DNA of 64,000 nt from CAKZLS01 sp963701445. Lineage in GTDB: Bacteria; Pseudomonadota; Alphaproteobacteria; Rhodospirillales; Defluviicoccaceae. The notes under the pieces were generated by a model that worked only from the letters and a program-made list of their open reading frames with translations, was not told where the DNA came from and did no database searches. The position numbers and the translations under genes were made by a program. Location: assembly GCA_963701445.1 (NCBI GenBank), contig CAVPAM010000038.1:124001-188000 (forward strand). Reading direction: 5' to 3'. This document shows positions 34,356-42,487 of the stretch, one piece after another. The first letter of the stretch is position 1, and each line of letters opens with the position of its first letter.

Positions 34356-34661
34356 CTACGACGACGGGGCGTCGGGGGGCGCGGGCTTGGCGGCGCGGGA
34401 CCGGCGCTTCGGTTTGGCCGCCAGCTGTGCTTCGAGCTCGGCGACCCGTTTTTCCAGCTTTTCCTGCTCGGCGCGGGCGTGGGCGGCGGTTTCCTTGACG
34501 GCGTCGAATTCCTCGCGGGTGACCACGGCCAGGTCCGTCAGGTAGCGCTCCATCCGCGCGCGAATCAGCCCGTCCAGCTCCTCGCGGACGCCGGTCAGCG
34601 CGGTGGCGGCTCCACTGGCCACCTTGGCCAGATCGTCGAAAAGGCGATTGCTCGTCTGCAT
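34356..34661 (-). CDS. ubiK: UbiK-type accessory factor (BMFP domain)
   Basis: 101-residue coiled-coil protein like E. coli UbiK/YqiC, which assists ubiquinone synthesis by binding UbiJ. N-terminal amphipathic part RLFDDLAKVASGAATAL, then VREELDGLIRARMERYLTDL, the conserved VTREEFDAVKETA and a coiled coil, ending in a basic/Pro-rich tail. The start is taken at MQTSNR (34661); an ATG at 34688 is an alternative. Divergent from lgt. Confidence 0.85.
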   Translation of the reverse strand: MQTSNRLFDDLAKVASGAATALTGVREELDGLIRARMERYLTDLAVVTREEFDAVKETAAHARAEQEKLEKRVAELEAQLAAKPKRRSRAAKPAPPDAPSS

Positions 34662-34824
34662 GGTCTTGTTCCCCGGATCCTCGTCCATCGTGCTTGATCT
34701 CAGCGCCAAATATGGTCTCATGTGGCGGCGGGCGCAACCGCCGCCCCTTGCGGCCACGTCGACGCCGACCTTATAAAGGCCGCCCGCCTTGGGCTCCGAG
34801 CCCGCGCAAGGAGAACCGCCTGGC

Positions 34825-35697
34825 ATGACCTTCGTCATCCCGTATCCGATCATCGACCCGGTGCTGTTCGAGATCGGGCCGTTCGCCATCCGCTGGTATG
34901 CGCTGGCCTACGTGGCCGGACTTCTGCTCGGCTGGTGGTACGCCCGGTGGATGTGCCGCCGGCCGCCCAGTCCGGCCACCGACGTGGACATGGACGACTT
35001 CCTGGTGTGGGCGACCCTCGGCGTGCTGGTCGGCGGCCGTCTCGGCTACGTGCTGTTCTACAAATCCGGGTACTACCTGGACAATCCGCTGGCCGCGCTG
35101 GAGGTGTGGAAGGGCGGCATGTCGTTCCACGGCGGCCTGCTCGGCGTGGTCGTCGCGACGCTCCTGTTCTGCCGCGTCCGCAAGATCCCGACGCTGGCGT
35201 TCGGCGACATCATCTTCTGCGTGGCGCCCATCGGCCTGCTGCTCGGCCGCCTCGCCAACTTCGTCAACGGCGAACTGGTGGGCCGGGTCACCGACGTGCC
35301 GTGGGCCATGGTGTTTCCCGGCTGGGGTCCCGAGCCGCGCCACCCGAGCCAGCTCTACGAGGCGGCGCTGGAGGGCCTCGGCCTCCTGGTCCTGCTGCAC
35401 ATCCTCTGGCGGGTGGACGCGGTGCGCCTGCGTCCCGGGTTTCTGGGCGGCGTGTTCCTGGTCGGCTACGCGCTCGCCCGCACCTTCGTGGAACAGTTCC
35501 GCCAGCCCGACGCCCATCTCGGCACCCTCGCCGCCGGCGCCACCATGGGCCAGTGGCTGTCGGCGCCCATGCTGATCATCGGCGCCGCGCTCATCGTCCG
35601 CGCCCTGACGCGCGGCAAGACCCCGCCGCCGGCCCCGGCCCGAAAGGTCCCGCCGCCGCCCAACAAGAACAGGGACAAGAAGAAGGGAGCGGCGTGA
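34825..35697 (+). CDS. lgt: Prolipoprotein diacylglyceryl transferase
   Basis: Transfers diacylglycerol from phosphatidylglycerol to the lipobox Cys of prolipoproteins in the inner membrane. 290 residues with about seven transmembrane segments. Family motifs: FAIRWYALAYVAGLLLGWWY, GRLGYVLFY, FHGGLLG, the Lgt signature GRLANFVNGELVGR and HPSQLYEA. Basic proline-rich C-terminus. The start at 34825 follows AAGGAG. The GTGA overlap with the next gene suggests coupling. Confidence 0.95.
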   Translation: MTFVIPYPIIDPVLFEIGPFAIRWYALAYVAGLLLGWWYARWMCRRPPSPATDVDMDDFLVWATLGVLVGGRLGYVLFYKSGYYLDNPLAALEVWKGGMSFHGGLLGVVVATLLFCRVRKIPTLAFGDIIFCVAPIGLLLGRLANFVNGELVGRVTDVPWAMVFPGWGPEPRHPSQLYEAALEGLGLLVLLHILWRVDAVRLRPGFLGGVFLVGYALARTFVEQFRQPDAHLGTLAAGATMGQWLSAPMLIIGAALIVRALTRGKTPPPAPARKVPPPPNKNRDKKKGAA

Positions 35698-36806
35698 GCG
35701 ATCTCGCCGCGCTCCTTCGCCGGCGCATCGCCGCCGCCGGACCCGTCACCGTCGCCGAGTACATGGCCGAGGCCCTCGGCCATCCCGGGCACGGCTACTA
35801 CATGCGCCGCGACCCGTTCGGCGTCTCCGGCGACTTCACCACCGCGCCCGAGGTGTCGCAGATGTTCGGCGAACTCATCGGCCTGTGGTGCCGGGTGGTG
35901 TGGGAGGCCATGGGCCGCCCGGCGCCGGTCAACCTGGTGGAACTCGGACCCGGCCGCGGCACCCTGATGGCCGACGCGCTGAGGGCCGCCGCGAAATCGG
36001 CCGGCGGCGCCGCCTTCGCCGCCGCGCTCCGCGTTCACATGGTGGAGACCAGCCCCGCGCTGCGGGAGCGCCAGCGCCGGACCCTGGCCGCCGCCCACCC
36101 CGGCATCGAGCCATCCTGGCACGGCCGCCTGGACGCCGTGCCCGGGGGGCCGACGATCCTGGTGGCCAACGAGTTCTTCGACGCCCTTCCCATCCATCAG
36201 TATGTCCGCTCCGGGGACACCTGGCTGGAGCGCAAGGTGGGAATCGGCGAGGACGGCCGTTTCGCCTTCGTGCTGGAACCCCCCGCCGGCCCGCCGGCGC
36301 CGCCCGGGCTTTCCGGCGTGCCCGATGTGGTGGACGGAAGCCTGGTGGAGGTCTGCCCCGCGGCCGAGGCCATCGCCGGCGACATCGCCGCCCGGATCGC
36401 GCGGTTCGGCGGCGCCGCGCTTGCAATCGACTACGGCCACCGCCGGAGCGCCCCCGGCGACACCCTGCAGGCGGTCCGGGGCCATGCCTACGCCGAGGTA
36501 CTGGATGCTCCCGGCGAGGCCGACCTGACCCACCACGTGGACTTCGAGGCCCTGATCCGGGCCGCCGCCAAGGCCGGCGCCGTCCCCTTCGGCCCCATCC
36601 CGCAGATGGTGTTCCTGTCCCGCCTCGGCCTCGCGGCCCGCGCCGACGCGCTGCTCGCCCGGGCCACCCCCGAACAGGCCGAGACCATCCGCGCCGCCGC
36701 CCACCGCCTCGTCCACCCCCGCGAAATGGGCGAGATCTTCAAGGCCCTCGCCCTGATCCACCCCGCCCTGCCGGTCCCGCCCGGCTTCGAACCCGAAGCC
36801 CGCTGA
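35694..36806 (+). CDS. SAM-dependent methyltransferase, MidA/NDUFAF7 family
   Basis: 370-residue class I methyltransferase (DUF185). The eukaryotic homologue methylates an arginine of complex I subunit NDUFS2; bacterial targets are inferred. Motifs: PGHGYYMRRDPFGVSGDFTT, LVELGPGRGTLMADALR (SAM-binding motif I), LVANEFFDALPIHQY and LAIDYGHRRSAPGDTLQAV. GTG 35694 overlaps the lgt stop, a pairing conserved in alphaproteobacteria. Confidence 0.9.
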   Translation: MSDLAALLRRRIAAAGPVTVAEYMAEALGHPGHGYYMRRDPFGVSGDFTTAPEVSQMFGELIGLWCRVVWEAMGRPAPVNLVELGPGRGTLMADALRAAAKSAGGAAFAAALRVHMVETSPALRERQRRTLAAAHPGIEPSWHGRLDAVPGGPTILVANEFFDALPIHQYVRSGDTWLERKVGIGEDGRFAFVLEPPAGPPAPPGLSGVPDVVDGSLVEVCPAAEAIAGDIAARIARFGGAALAIDYGHRRSAPGDTLQAVRGHAYAEVLDAPGEADLTHHVDFEALIRAAAKAGAVPFGPIPQMVFLSRLGLAARADALLARATPEQAETIRAAAHRLVHPREMGEIFKALALIHPALPVPPGFEPEAR

Positions 36807-36916
36807 TCCCCTTTCCAGCACGGTTCCCACGCCCTCGGTGCGTCTTTGCGCGGAGCGAAGCGACGCGGCAATCAGCGCCCGTCATTGTCTGTCGGCAATG
36901 GCAATAGGGGAGTTGC

Positions 36917-36972
36917 GGGGGGGGGGGGGGTGTAACGCGTTTTTGCAAAACAACCCCATGCACCGTAGATTT
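36917..36972. repeat. G-tract hairpin repeat, copy B
   Basis: Fourteen G's followed by TGTAACGCGTTTTTGCAAAA and CAACCCCATGCACCGTAGATTT. Matches 21653-21705 apart from one missing A and one A/C change. The flanks differ completely, so the unit is about 45-55 bp. Same orientation as copy A. Confidence 0.8.
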
Positions 36973-37092
36973 CTTCCGCAAGTCATTGAAAACCATGAAT
37001 TTTTAAAAAAGTCGTTGTCGATTCGCAATAACTAAGTGTTTGATATAAAACGAAATATACCGATACGTTCCCGGAACGCCGCGTTTAAAATG

Positions 37093-37129
37093 CCGCCATT
37101 TTCGATCATTTTGGCGGTCGCGACCGCCA
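37093..37129. repeat. Alternating CCGCCA/TGGCGG palindromes
   Basis: CCGCCA (37093-37098), TGGCGG (37112-37117) and CCGCCA (37124-37129). The last two form the perfect 18-bp palindrome TGGCGGTCGCGACCGCCA. The middle arm can pair with either side. Confidence 0.6.
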
Positions 37130-37588
37130 TTTATGCCCCGCCGAAGGCGATTCCCGGCGGTCTTTCAAGGCGCCAAACGGCGCGCGCAACGGGGGACCCG
37201 CGCGGGGCGCTGCCCAAGGTAGGCGGGGCGTGCCGGCTCCCCGGCGACAGGGACGACGGCGGGACGATCCATAACGCATTCCTCGACCGGCGGTTGCGGG
37301 AGGACCGGGAAGGAAACTTCACGATGATCCGGAGACGGACGGCCTCTGTATGGAGCCCGGGAATGAGCCCGGCGCCGGGACGCGGGAGGTGCCCGACGGA
37401 CTGAATGTGGATCCGGAGGCGCACGGCCAGGTGACCGGCCTCGACATCGACCCCGGGTCCAAGCATCTCGACCGGGCGACCCTGGAAACTGTGCAGTTGT
37501 CGCTGAAAGCGACGAATATAGCCCTGGGGAGAGGTCCGAGAGGGCTTTCGAACTCATTAAGCCGGACCTTATTTTGCTACAATGCTAG

Positions 37589-37651
37589 ACCCGACCCTCC
37601 CCCCGGTGGACCCCGACCCTCCCGGTGGACCCCGACCCTCCCCCGGTGGAC
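37589..37651 (+). repeat. Short tandem repeat, about 20 bp x 3
   Basis: Three near-copies of GACCCCGACCCTCCCGGTG with 1-3 bp variation in the C-run, then a truncated fourth. No protein frame or spacer pattern is associated. Confidence 0.7.
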
Positions 37652-37765
37652 CCGCAGGCACAGCTAAAGGGGGCTGACACTGATAAAGCGGCCATCGATC
37701 GCGCTTGTGTAAATTGATCCCGGCCATAGAATGGCAGATTGTCATGCCATCGAAAGAGTGTGCAA

Positions 37766-39224
37766 ATGGGTCGCCAGCGTATTGTCCCTGACTGGATAAC
37801 CTTGGAGCGACGCTCTTCGGTGCCTCTCTACCGCCAAATCAGCGATACAATTCTGACTGCCATCGTCGACGGCCGATTTCCGCCCGGCGCTTACCTTCCT
37901 TCGTCTCGTGTTCTGGCGGGGGACCTGGGAGTTTCACGGGTCACTGTCCACACGGCCTACGAACTTCTGGTCGCCGAGCGGTTACTGGAGAACTCGTGGA
38001 GGCTCCGGCACTCGCGTCTCGCCCGATTTTGGAATGCATGCTCAGCACGACGCTGATGAGAGACGAAGGCCCTTTCTCGCTCCGAAAGCCCACGATGATC
38101 ATACGCCTGTCTTCCTGCTGCCGCACGAAATGCCTGCCCTGCAATTTCAGCCCGGGATTCCGGCGTTCGACACCTTCCCAAGACAGATCTGGTCCCGCTT
38201 GCTAAGACGGCACGGTCTCCGCGCGGACCCGTCGATGCTCGACTATGGGCATGCGGGTGGATACGGGCTACTGCGCGACATGATCGCTCGTCACATGATC
38301 GCTGCCCGAGGGCTCGCCTGCGTCGCGAAGCAGGTGATCGTTGTGACATCTAGCCGAGCCGCAATCAGTCTGGCCTGTTCCGTTCTAGCCAAATCAGGAG
38401 ACAAAGCCATTGTCGGAGATCCGGGCTACAACACGGCCCGGTGGTGCATCGAACGGGCGGGATTGAAAACGGTGCCGATTCCCGTCGACGATGACGGTCT
38501 CCAAGTTTCGAAGTTGACTTCTCCTCAGTGTGAAGCGCGCATCCTTTACTTGACCCCAACGCACCATTGGCCGACCGGCGTGTCGCTGTCAGCCGTCCGT
38601 CGCCACACTCTCCTGGAGTGGGCCAAGGAACGGGACACGTGGATACTCGAGGACGACTACGACAGTGAGTTCCACTTTGATGGGCCCGCACCGCCGCCCC
38701 TGCAGCGCGACGATGCCAACGAGCGGGTGATTTTTCTCGGTACATTTTCGAAGACGCTTGCCCCGTCGATCCGCTGCGCCTACCTCATCGTGCCAAAAGC
38801 ACTTGCGCAGGCCTTCGAAGAGCAATCGGCTCTCATGGGCGTCGAACCCGCATTGCATGTTCAGGGGGCGTTGGCCGATTTCATCAAGGATGGGTCCTTC
38901 GCTCACTATGTCCAGAACATGCGCAAGATCTACCGTCGGCGCCGAGACGCGCTGGAACGCGCCCTTGCCAACTGCCTCGCAGGCACGATCCGCGTTCGCC
39001 ATCCGGCTGGGGGCCTGCAATTGATTGCCGAGCTCCCGGACGACGTGCTCGCCGAGAAGGTGGGAGAACGGGGCGCGCGCATGAACATGTGCTTGCGTCC
39101 AATGTCTGTCTATTGGGTGAACGGGTCACCGTTAAACGCTCTCCACCTAGGATTCGCCCCCGTACCCGAACCCGACATCGCGACTGCCGTTCGCCAACTT
39201 GCGGACGTGATCAGTACGCTTTGA
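37766..39224 (+). CDS. MocR-type regulator (GntR HTH + aminotransferase fold), frameshifted
   Basis: Fusion of a GntR winged helix (RSSVPLYRQISDTILTAIVD, PSSRVLAGDLGVSRVTVHTA) with a fold-type I aminotransferase domain that binds PLP: DYGHAGGYGLLRDMIARHM, LYLTPTHHWPTG, LEDDYDSEFHFDG and the PLP Lys in GTFSKTLAPSIRCAYLI. The N-terminal frame runs to 38056, but after about 37990 the homology (RGGSGTRVSPDFG) continues one base later, in the frame ending at 39224. A single inserted base near CTGGAGAACTCG explains it. GC is visibly lower than in the neighbours and no target gene is adjacent, so it may be acquired and decaying. Confidence 0.82.
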
Positions 39225-39378
39225 CGAACTGGTCTTGAATGTTTTTTCCAAGGCGGCCCCAGAAGAACCTGTCCTTTGATCTAAGCTCGAATGACCCGTT
39301 TGCGGAATGAGAATAGTTTTTCTCGACTAAGTGAGATAGGGGACGCTTCCCCATAAGCGCTAAGATAAGCGCTTGACT

Positions 39379-39403
39379 GCTTGAATCTCGTTTAGATTCA
39401 AGC
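39379..39403. repeat. Perfect 10-bp inverted repeat
   Basis: GCTTGAATCT-CGTTT-AGATTCAAGC, five bases before the transposase remnant start. Either an insertion-sequence end or a terminator-like stem for the MocR transcript (no T-tract follows). Confidence 0.6.
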
Positions 39404-39407
39404 TGGT

Positions 39408-39563
39408 ATGACTCACAATCAGACATCTGACATTTTGAAAGACGCGGGCTGGCGGGAGCTGATCGGGCGGTTGCCGGCGACGGTTGATGTTGCGGTGCTG
39501 GCGCGCGAGCGACGGGCTTTTGTGCGGGCGCGCGGCGTGCCGGATGCCGAGGCGCTGCTGCGG
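39408..39563 (+). mobile_element. IS4-type transposase N-terminal remnant
   Basis: Encodes about 52 residues resembling the N-terminus of IS4-family transposases: DAGWRELIGRLPATVDVAVL, then ARERRAFVRARGVPDAEALLR. After that the expected LALAYG-like continuation is replaced by unrelated sequence, and no DDE catalytic region is present. It marks a deleted insertion sequence between the MocR gene and the diguanylate cyclases. Family assignment is from memory of the motif pattern. Confidence 0.55.
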
Positions 39564-39706
39564 GAAAACGGGGTCGCGTCTAGCATCGTAGCATGCCGCC
39601 ACACCAGTTCCAGCTTGATTGATCGGCTGACGACCTCGGCTGCGCGGGCGAGGGTTGGGAAAACCGGGACGTTAACCCAATTCTTAGGATATCCAACCCA
39701 TCCCCG

Positions 39707-39950
39707 TCATCGTTCGGGTTCCTTGGACTCGGGTGGCGTCTTCGGCGCGGGGTCGGCCGGCTTGCCTTCCCCCTGCTGGCCTTCGCCGGCGGCCGCTTTT
39801 GCCGCCGCGGCTTTGGCGGCCAGCGACCTTCACCGCTTCCGGGAACTCGCCGCGGCCCTTGATGACGTCGGGGGTCGGGTGCTTGCCGAGTTCGGGGAAG
39901 TTGGCCGCGCCGGTCACGTAGACGCGGGCGAACTTGCAGCCGTCGTTCAG
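39707..39950 (-). pseudogene. C-terminal stub of an unidentified gene
   Basis: On the minus strand a coding-like segment reads DGCKFARVYVTGAANFPELG, then KHPTPDVIKGRGEFPEAVK. After a one-base frame change near 39830 it continues as an Ala/Lys-rich tail (SLAAKAAAAKAAAGEGQQGE) and stops at 39707. The upstream part of the gene is missing. I do not recognise the family. It abuts the diguanylate cyclase gene and the IS remnant, so it is probably a deletion product. Confidence 0.45.
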
Positions 39951-39991
39951 CGTGGGCGGCCGGGGCTGCAAAACCGCCGAGCCGCGCAGCC

Positions 39992-40912
39992 CTATGGTTT
40001 TTTCCAGACGCACACCTTGTTGCGCCCCGCTTGTTTGGCGGCGTACATGCTTTGGTCGGCGTTGGCGATGCTGTCGCGGACGCTCTGGCCGGGGGCCAGG
40101 GGCGCGATGCCGAAGGACGCGGTGACCCGGATCGTGCGGCCGTTGCCGAGATCCACGTCCATTTCCTCCAGACCGTGTCGCAGGCGATCGACGATCGGAA
40201 GGGCCGAGCCCGGCGACGTGTTCGGAAACATCAGAACGAACTCCTCTCCGCCGTAGCGGTACACCTGGTCGTACCTGCGCAGGTTGAGCAGCAGGTAGTT
40301 GGATACCGCCTCCAGCACCCGGTCGCCGGCGTCGTGGCCGTGGGCGTCGTTGATGGCCTTGAAGAGGTCGAGGTCGACCATGCAGATGCTGCACGGATGA
40401 CCGGTGCGATGGACCCGTTCCCGCTCCTGTTTCAGACGCGGCAGCATGGCGTAGCGGGTGGAAATGCCGGTCAACGGGTCCGTGTATCGCAACAGGTCCC
40501 ACAGCTCCTTGACCAGGGCGTCGAGGCTGCTGTCCAACAGATCCACGGACGAGGAGAACGCCTCGAACTGTTTCGGCGTCACGGCGCCGCCCGCCTTCAC
40601 CGCCTCGCAGAGTTCGCGGCCGATGTCGTGCACCTTGCGATGGTATTCCGTGGCGGCCTGGTATTCCGGGTGGCCCAGGATGTACTCGTTGGTCTCCTCG
40701 TTCAGCCAGCGGCCGAAGTCGGACCGGAGATGGCCGTTCCGTTCCAGGTCGTCCGGGTGCGGCGCCGTCCTGCAGGCCAGCATGGAATGGATACGGCGGA
40801 TCCATGCTCCGTGCTGCTGCAGCGCGGGGGCCAGCCTGCGGACGATCCGCTCGGCGTCGCGGAGGCTGAACGGTGGGGTGGGGGTATCGTTGTCCGAGGT
40901 TTTCTTGGGCAT
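39992..40912 (-). CDS. DgcZ-like diguanylate cyclase (CZB-GGDEF), copy 1
   Basis: Cytosolic enzyme making cyclic di-GMP. N-terminal CZB-like zinc domain (residues 25-145) and C-terminal GGDEF domain (145-306) with active GGEEF (221-225) and an intact inhibitory I-site RRYD five residues before it. Compared with E. coli DgcZ, the His ligands match H34, H91 and H95 (YHRKVHD), but the ligand Cys of CQFGRW aligns with Ser64 in SDFGRW. Zinc binding may thus be altered and thiol sensing absent. The start is taken as MPKK (40912); its ribosome-binding site is close. A paralogue follows upstream on the same strand. Confidence 0.9.
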   Translation of the reverse strand: MPKKTSDNDTPTPPFSLRDAERIVRRLAPALQQHGAWIRRIHSMLACRTAPHPDDLERNGHLRSDFGRWLNEETNEYILGHPEYQAATEYHRKVHDIGRELCEAVKAGGAVTPKQFEAFSSSVDLLDSSLDALVKELWDLLRYTDPLTGISTRYAMLPRLKQERERVHRTGHPCSICMVDLDLFKAINDAHGHDAGDRVLEAVSNYLLLNLRRYDQVYRYGGEEFVLMFPNTSPGSALPIVDRLRHGLEEMDVDLGNGRTIRVTASFGIAPLAPGQSVRDSIANADQSMYAAKQAGRNKVCVWKKP

Positions 40913-41059
40913 TCCTTCAGCCGCGCGAGGTTCCGGGGACGCGGACCATGTGTCGGACACGGACCAGTAGCCATGCCACCCTATCAGCAATGGCATCCAT
41001 GAAACCAGATTATCGTGGCGCCGCCCCCAGGGATCGGCCACCGGGACCGGCCGCCGGGT

Positions 41060-42001
41060 TCAACTTCGGCGCTCGATTTCGACACCCCAGACCCGAATGC
41101 GGTTGCGGCCCGCCGCTTTTGCCGCGTACAGCGCCTTGTCGGCCATGCCGATGGCCTCGTGAACGGACCAGTCCGGGTGCAGGGCGGCGATGCCGAAGGA
41201 GGCCGTCGCGCGGATCGACACACCCTCGTCGACCCTGACCACCGTGTCGTTGATCCTTTGACGCAGACGATCGACCACCGGAACGGCGGCCTCCGGCGAC
41301 GTGTTCGGAAGCATCAGCAAGAACTCCTCGCCGCCATAGCGGTAGACCTGATCGTAGGGGCGCAGGTTCCGGAGCATGTGGCCGGCCACGGTTTGCAGGA
41401 CCGTGTCGCCCACCGGGTGGCCGTGGGTGTCGTTGATCATCTTGAAGTGGTCCAGATCGACCATGCAAATCGCGCAGGGCTCTCCGGAGCGCAGAACCCG
41501 GTCACGCTCCTGTTCCAGCCGGGGGAGCATCGCGAAACGCGTACAGACCCCCGTCAACGGGTCGGCGGAGCGGAGCATGTCCCGCATTTCCCCGAGCAGG
41601 GCCTCGAAATCCCGGTCGAACCGGTCCAACGCCGCCGCAAACGTCTCGAAAAGGTCTCCGGGGATCGCCATGCGGGCGTTAATCGTATTGAAAAGCGCGC
41701 CCGCCGCCGCAAGAATCTGGCGGTAATTCCGAACCAGGGACGGATAGAGGCGATGACGGCGGACATGCTCGCTGGTCTCCTGGAAAAACCATCTTGTAAC
41801 CGCGGATTGCAGCTCCCGGTCATGCTCGATTTGCCCCGTCGTCCGGTCCGTTCGGCAGACCAGGGTGGCGTAGGTGTTGCGCACCCACTCCCGGTGCGCC
41901 GCCAAGGCCGGCGCCGCCCGGCCAACGATGGCCTCCGCCTCGATCGGGGAGAGTGGCGGCGGAGTGTGCTGGTCCGTCCACTGCGAGATTTGCTGTAACA
42001 T
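41060..42001 (-). CDS. DgcZ-like diguanylate cyclase, copy 2 with degenerate CZB domain
   Basis: Paralogue of the adjacent cyclase with the same layout: N-terminal helical domain (about 25-145) and GGDEF domain with GGEEF and I-site RPYD. Only the first zinc-ligand His (H36) remains; the Cys position is Ser66 and the YHRKVHD segment has become LVRNYRQ, losing both His. The catalytic core is intact (VDLDHFKMINDTHGH, YRYGGEEFLLMLPN). Start ATG 42001 with GGAGAGGAG 12 bases upstream; GTG 42028 is an alternative. Lies 147 bp from copy 1. Confidence 0.9.
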   Translation of the reverse strand: MLQQISQWTDQHTPPPLSPIEAEAIVGRAAPALAAHREWVRNTYATLVCRTDRTTGQIEHDRELQSAVTRWFFQETSEHVRRHRLYPSLVRNYRQILAAAGALFNTINARMAIPGDLFETFAAALDRFDRDFEALLGEMRDMLRSADPLTGVCTRFAMLPRLEQERDRVLRSGEPCAICMVDLDHFKMINDTHGHPVGDTVLQTVAGHMLRNLRPYDQVYRYGGEEFLLMLPNTSPEAAVPVVDRLRQRINDTVVRVDEGVSIRATASFGIAALHPDWSVHEAIGMADKALYAAKAAGRNRIRVWGVEIERRS

Positions 42002-42487
42002 AGCCGCGTTTTGCTCCTCTCCAAACACGCCTTCGAAAAGGCCTGTTTTTCCCCTGGTTACCCTGGATCATCCCCTTGATCGCCGTTTACAAACATGTGC
42101 GGCAAATTTGGCGATAGTATGGCGATCCTCGAATTTTTACCCCTTGTGGGGTATAATATGGCGAGGCGCGCCACCAAAATCAAACCCCCATGACGCAAAT
42201 CAACGAAATACGGGGGCGCGCCGAAGTTTCATGATCGCGCCGGCCCCGGTGGCCCGCGCATGAAACTTTGGCGCGCCATCGGGCGGGACTTGCGTTTTCC
42301 CTGGCTTCTTCGCATAACACAGCCGATACCAACCGCGGACGCTGTTTTGCGGCCGCCTTTACATTCCGGGGTCTGGCGAACGGGCCGAAACGGCCAAAAA
42401 CAAACGTTGACGCGTGCCATTGACTGTCGCGCGGGCGGGTGTCGCGGCCCCCAAACGAATCATTTCCGGGGAGAGGGTTGATCCATC
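42002..42487 (+). other. Intergenic region upstream of pgk
   Basis: Between the divergent cyclase and pgk genes. A small ACCCC-TTGT-GGGGT hairpin runs into a perfect TATAAT (42154-42159), a possible pgk -10 box without a clear -35. The 63-bp inverted repeat at 42215-42277 lies between that box and pgk. GGGGAGAGG precedes the pgk start. Confidence 0.45.
42215..42277. repeat. Long inverted repeat (19-bp arms) upstream of pgk
   Basis: Left arm GGCGCGCCGAAGTTTCATG (42215-42233) and right arm CATGAAACTTTGGCGCGCC (42259-42277) match at 18 of 19 positions, with a 25-bp GC-rich loop. No T-tract follows. A further GGCGCGCC-like block occurs at about 42165. It could be an mRNA leader structure or a MITE-like remnant. 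Confidence 0.75.

Larger units (their letters stand above)
36807..37765 (+). other. Intergenic scar region
   Basis: About 960 bp with no supported gene. It contains the second G-tract repeat, an AT-rich stretch (36975-37065), alternating palindromes (37093-37129) and a short tandem repeat (37589-37651). Composition switches abruptly between AT-rich and GC-rich segments, consistent with past insertion or deletion events. Confidence 0.5.

Noticed and set aside
34722..36806. Apparent 694-residue fusion covering lgt and the methyltransferase
   Set aside because: Its first half is lgt read in the wrong frame. The methyltransferase begins at GTG 35694, overlapping the lgt stop.
21653..36972. A 15-kb genomic island bounded by the G-tract repeats
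   Set aside because: The interval holds core genes (ilvE, proC, lgt) in sensible order, with no integrase or tRNA edge.
37589..37651. CRISPR array
   Set aside because: Three 20-bp units without unique spacers and no cas genes.
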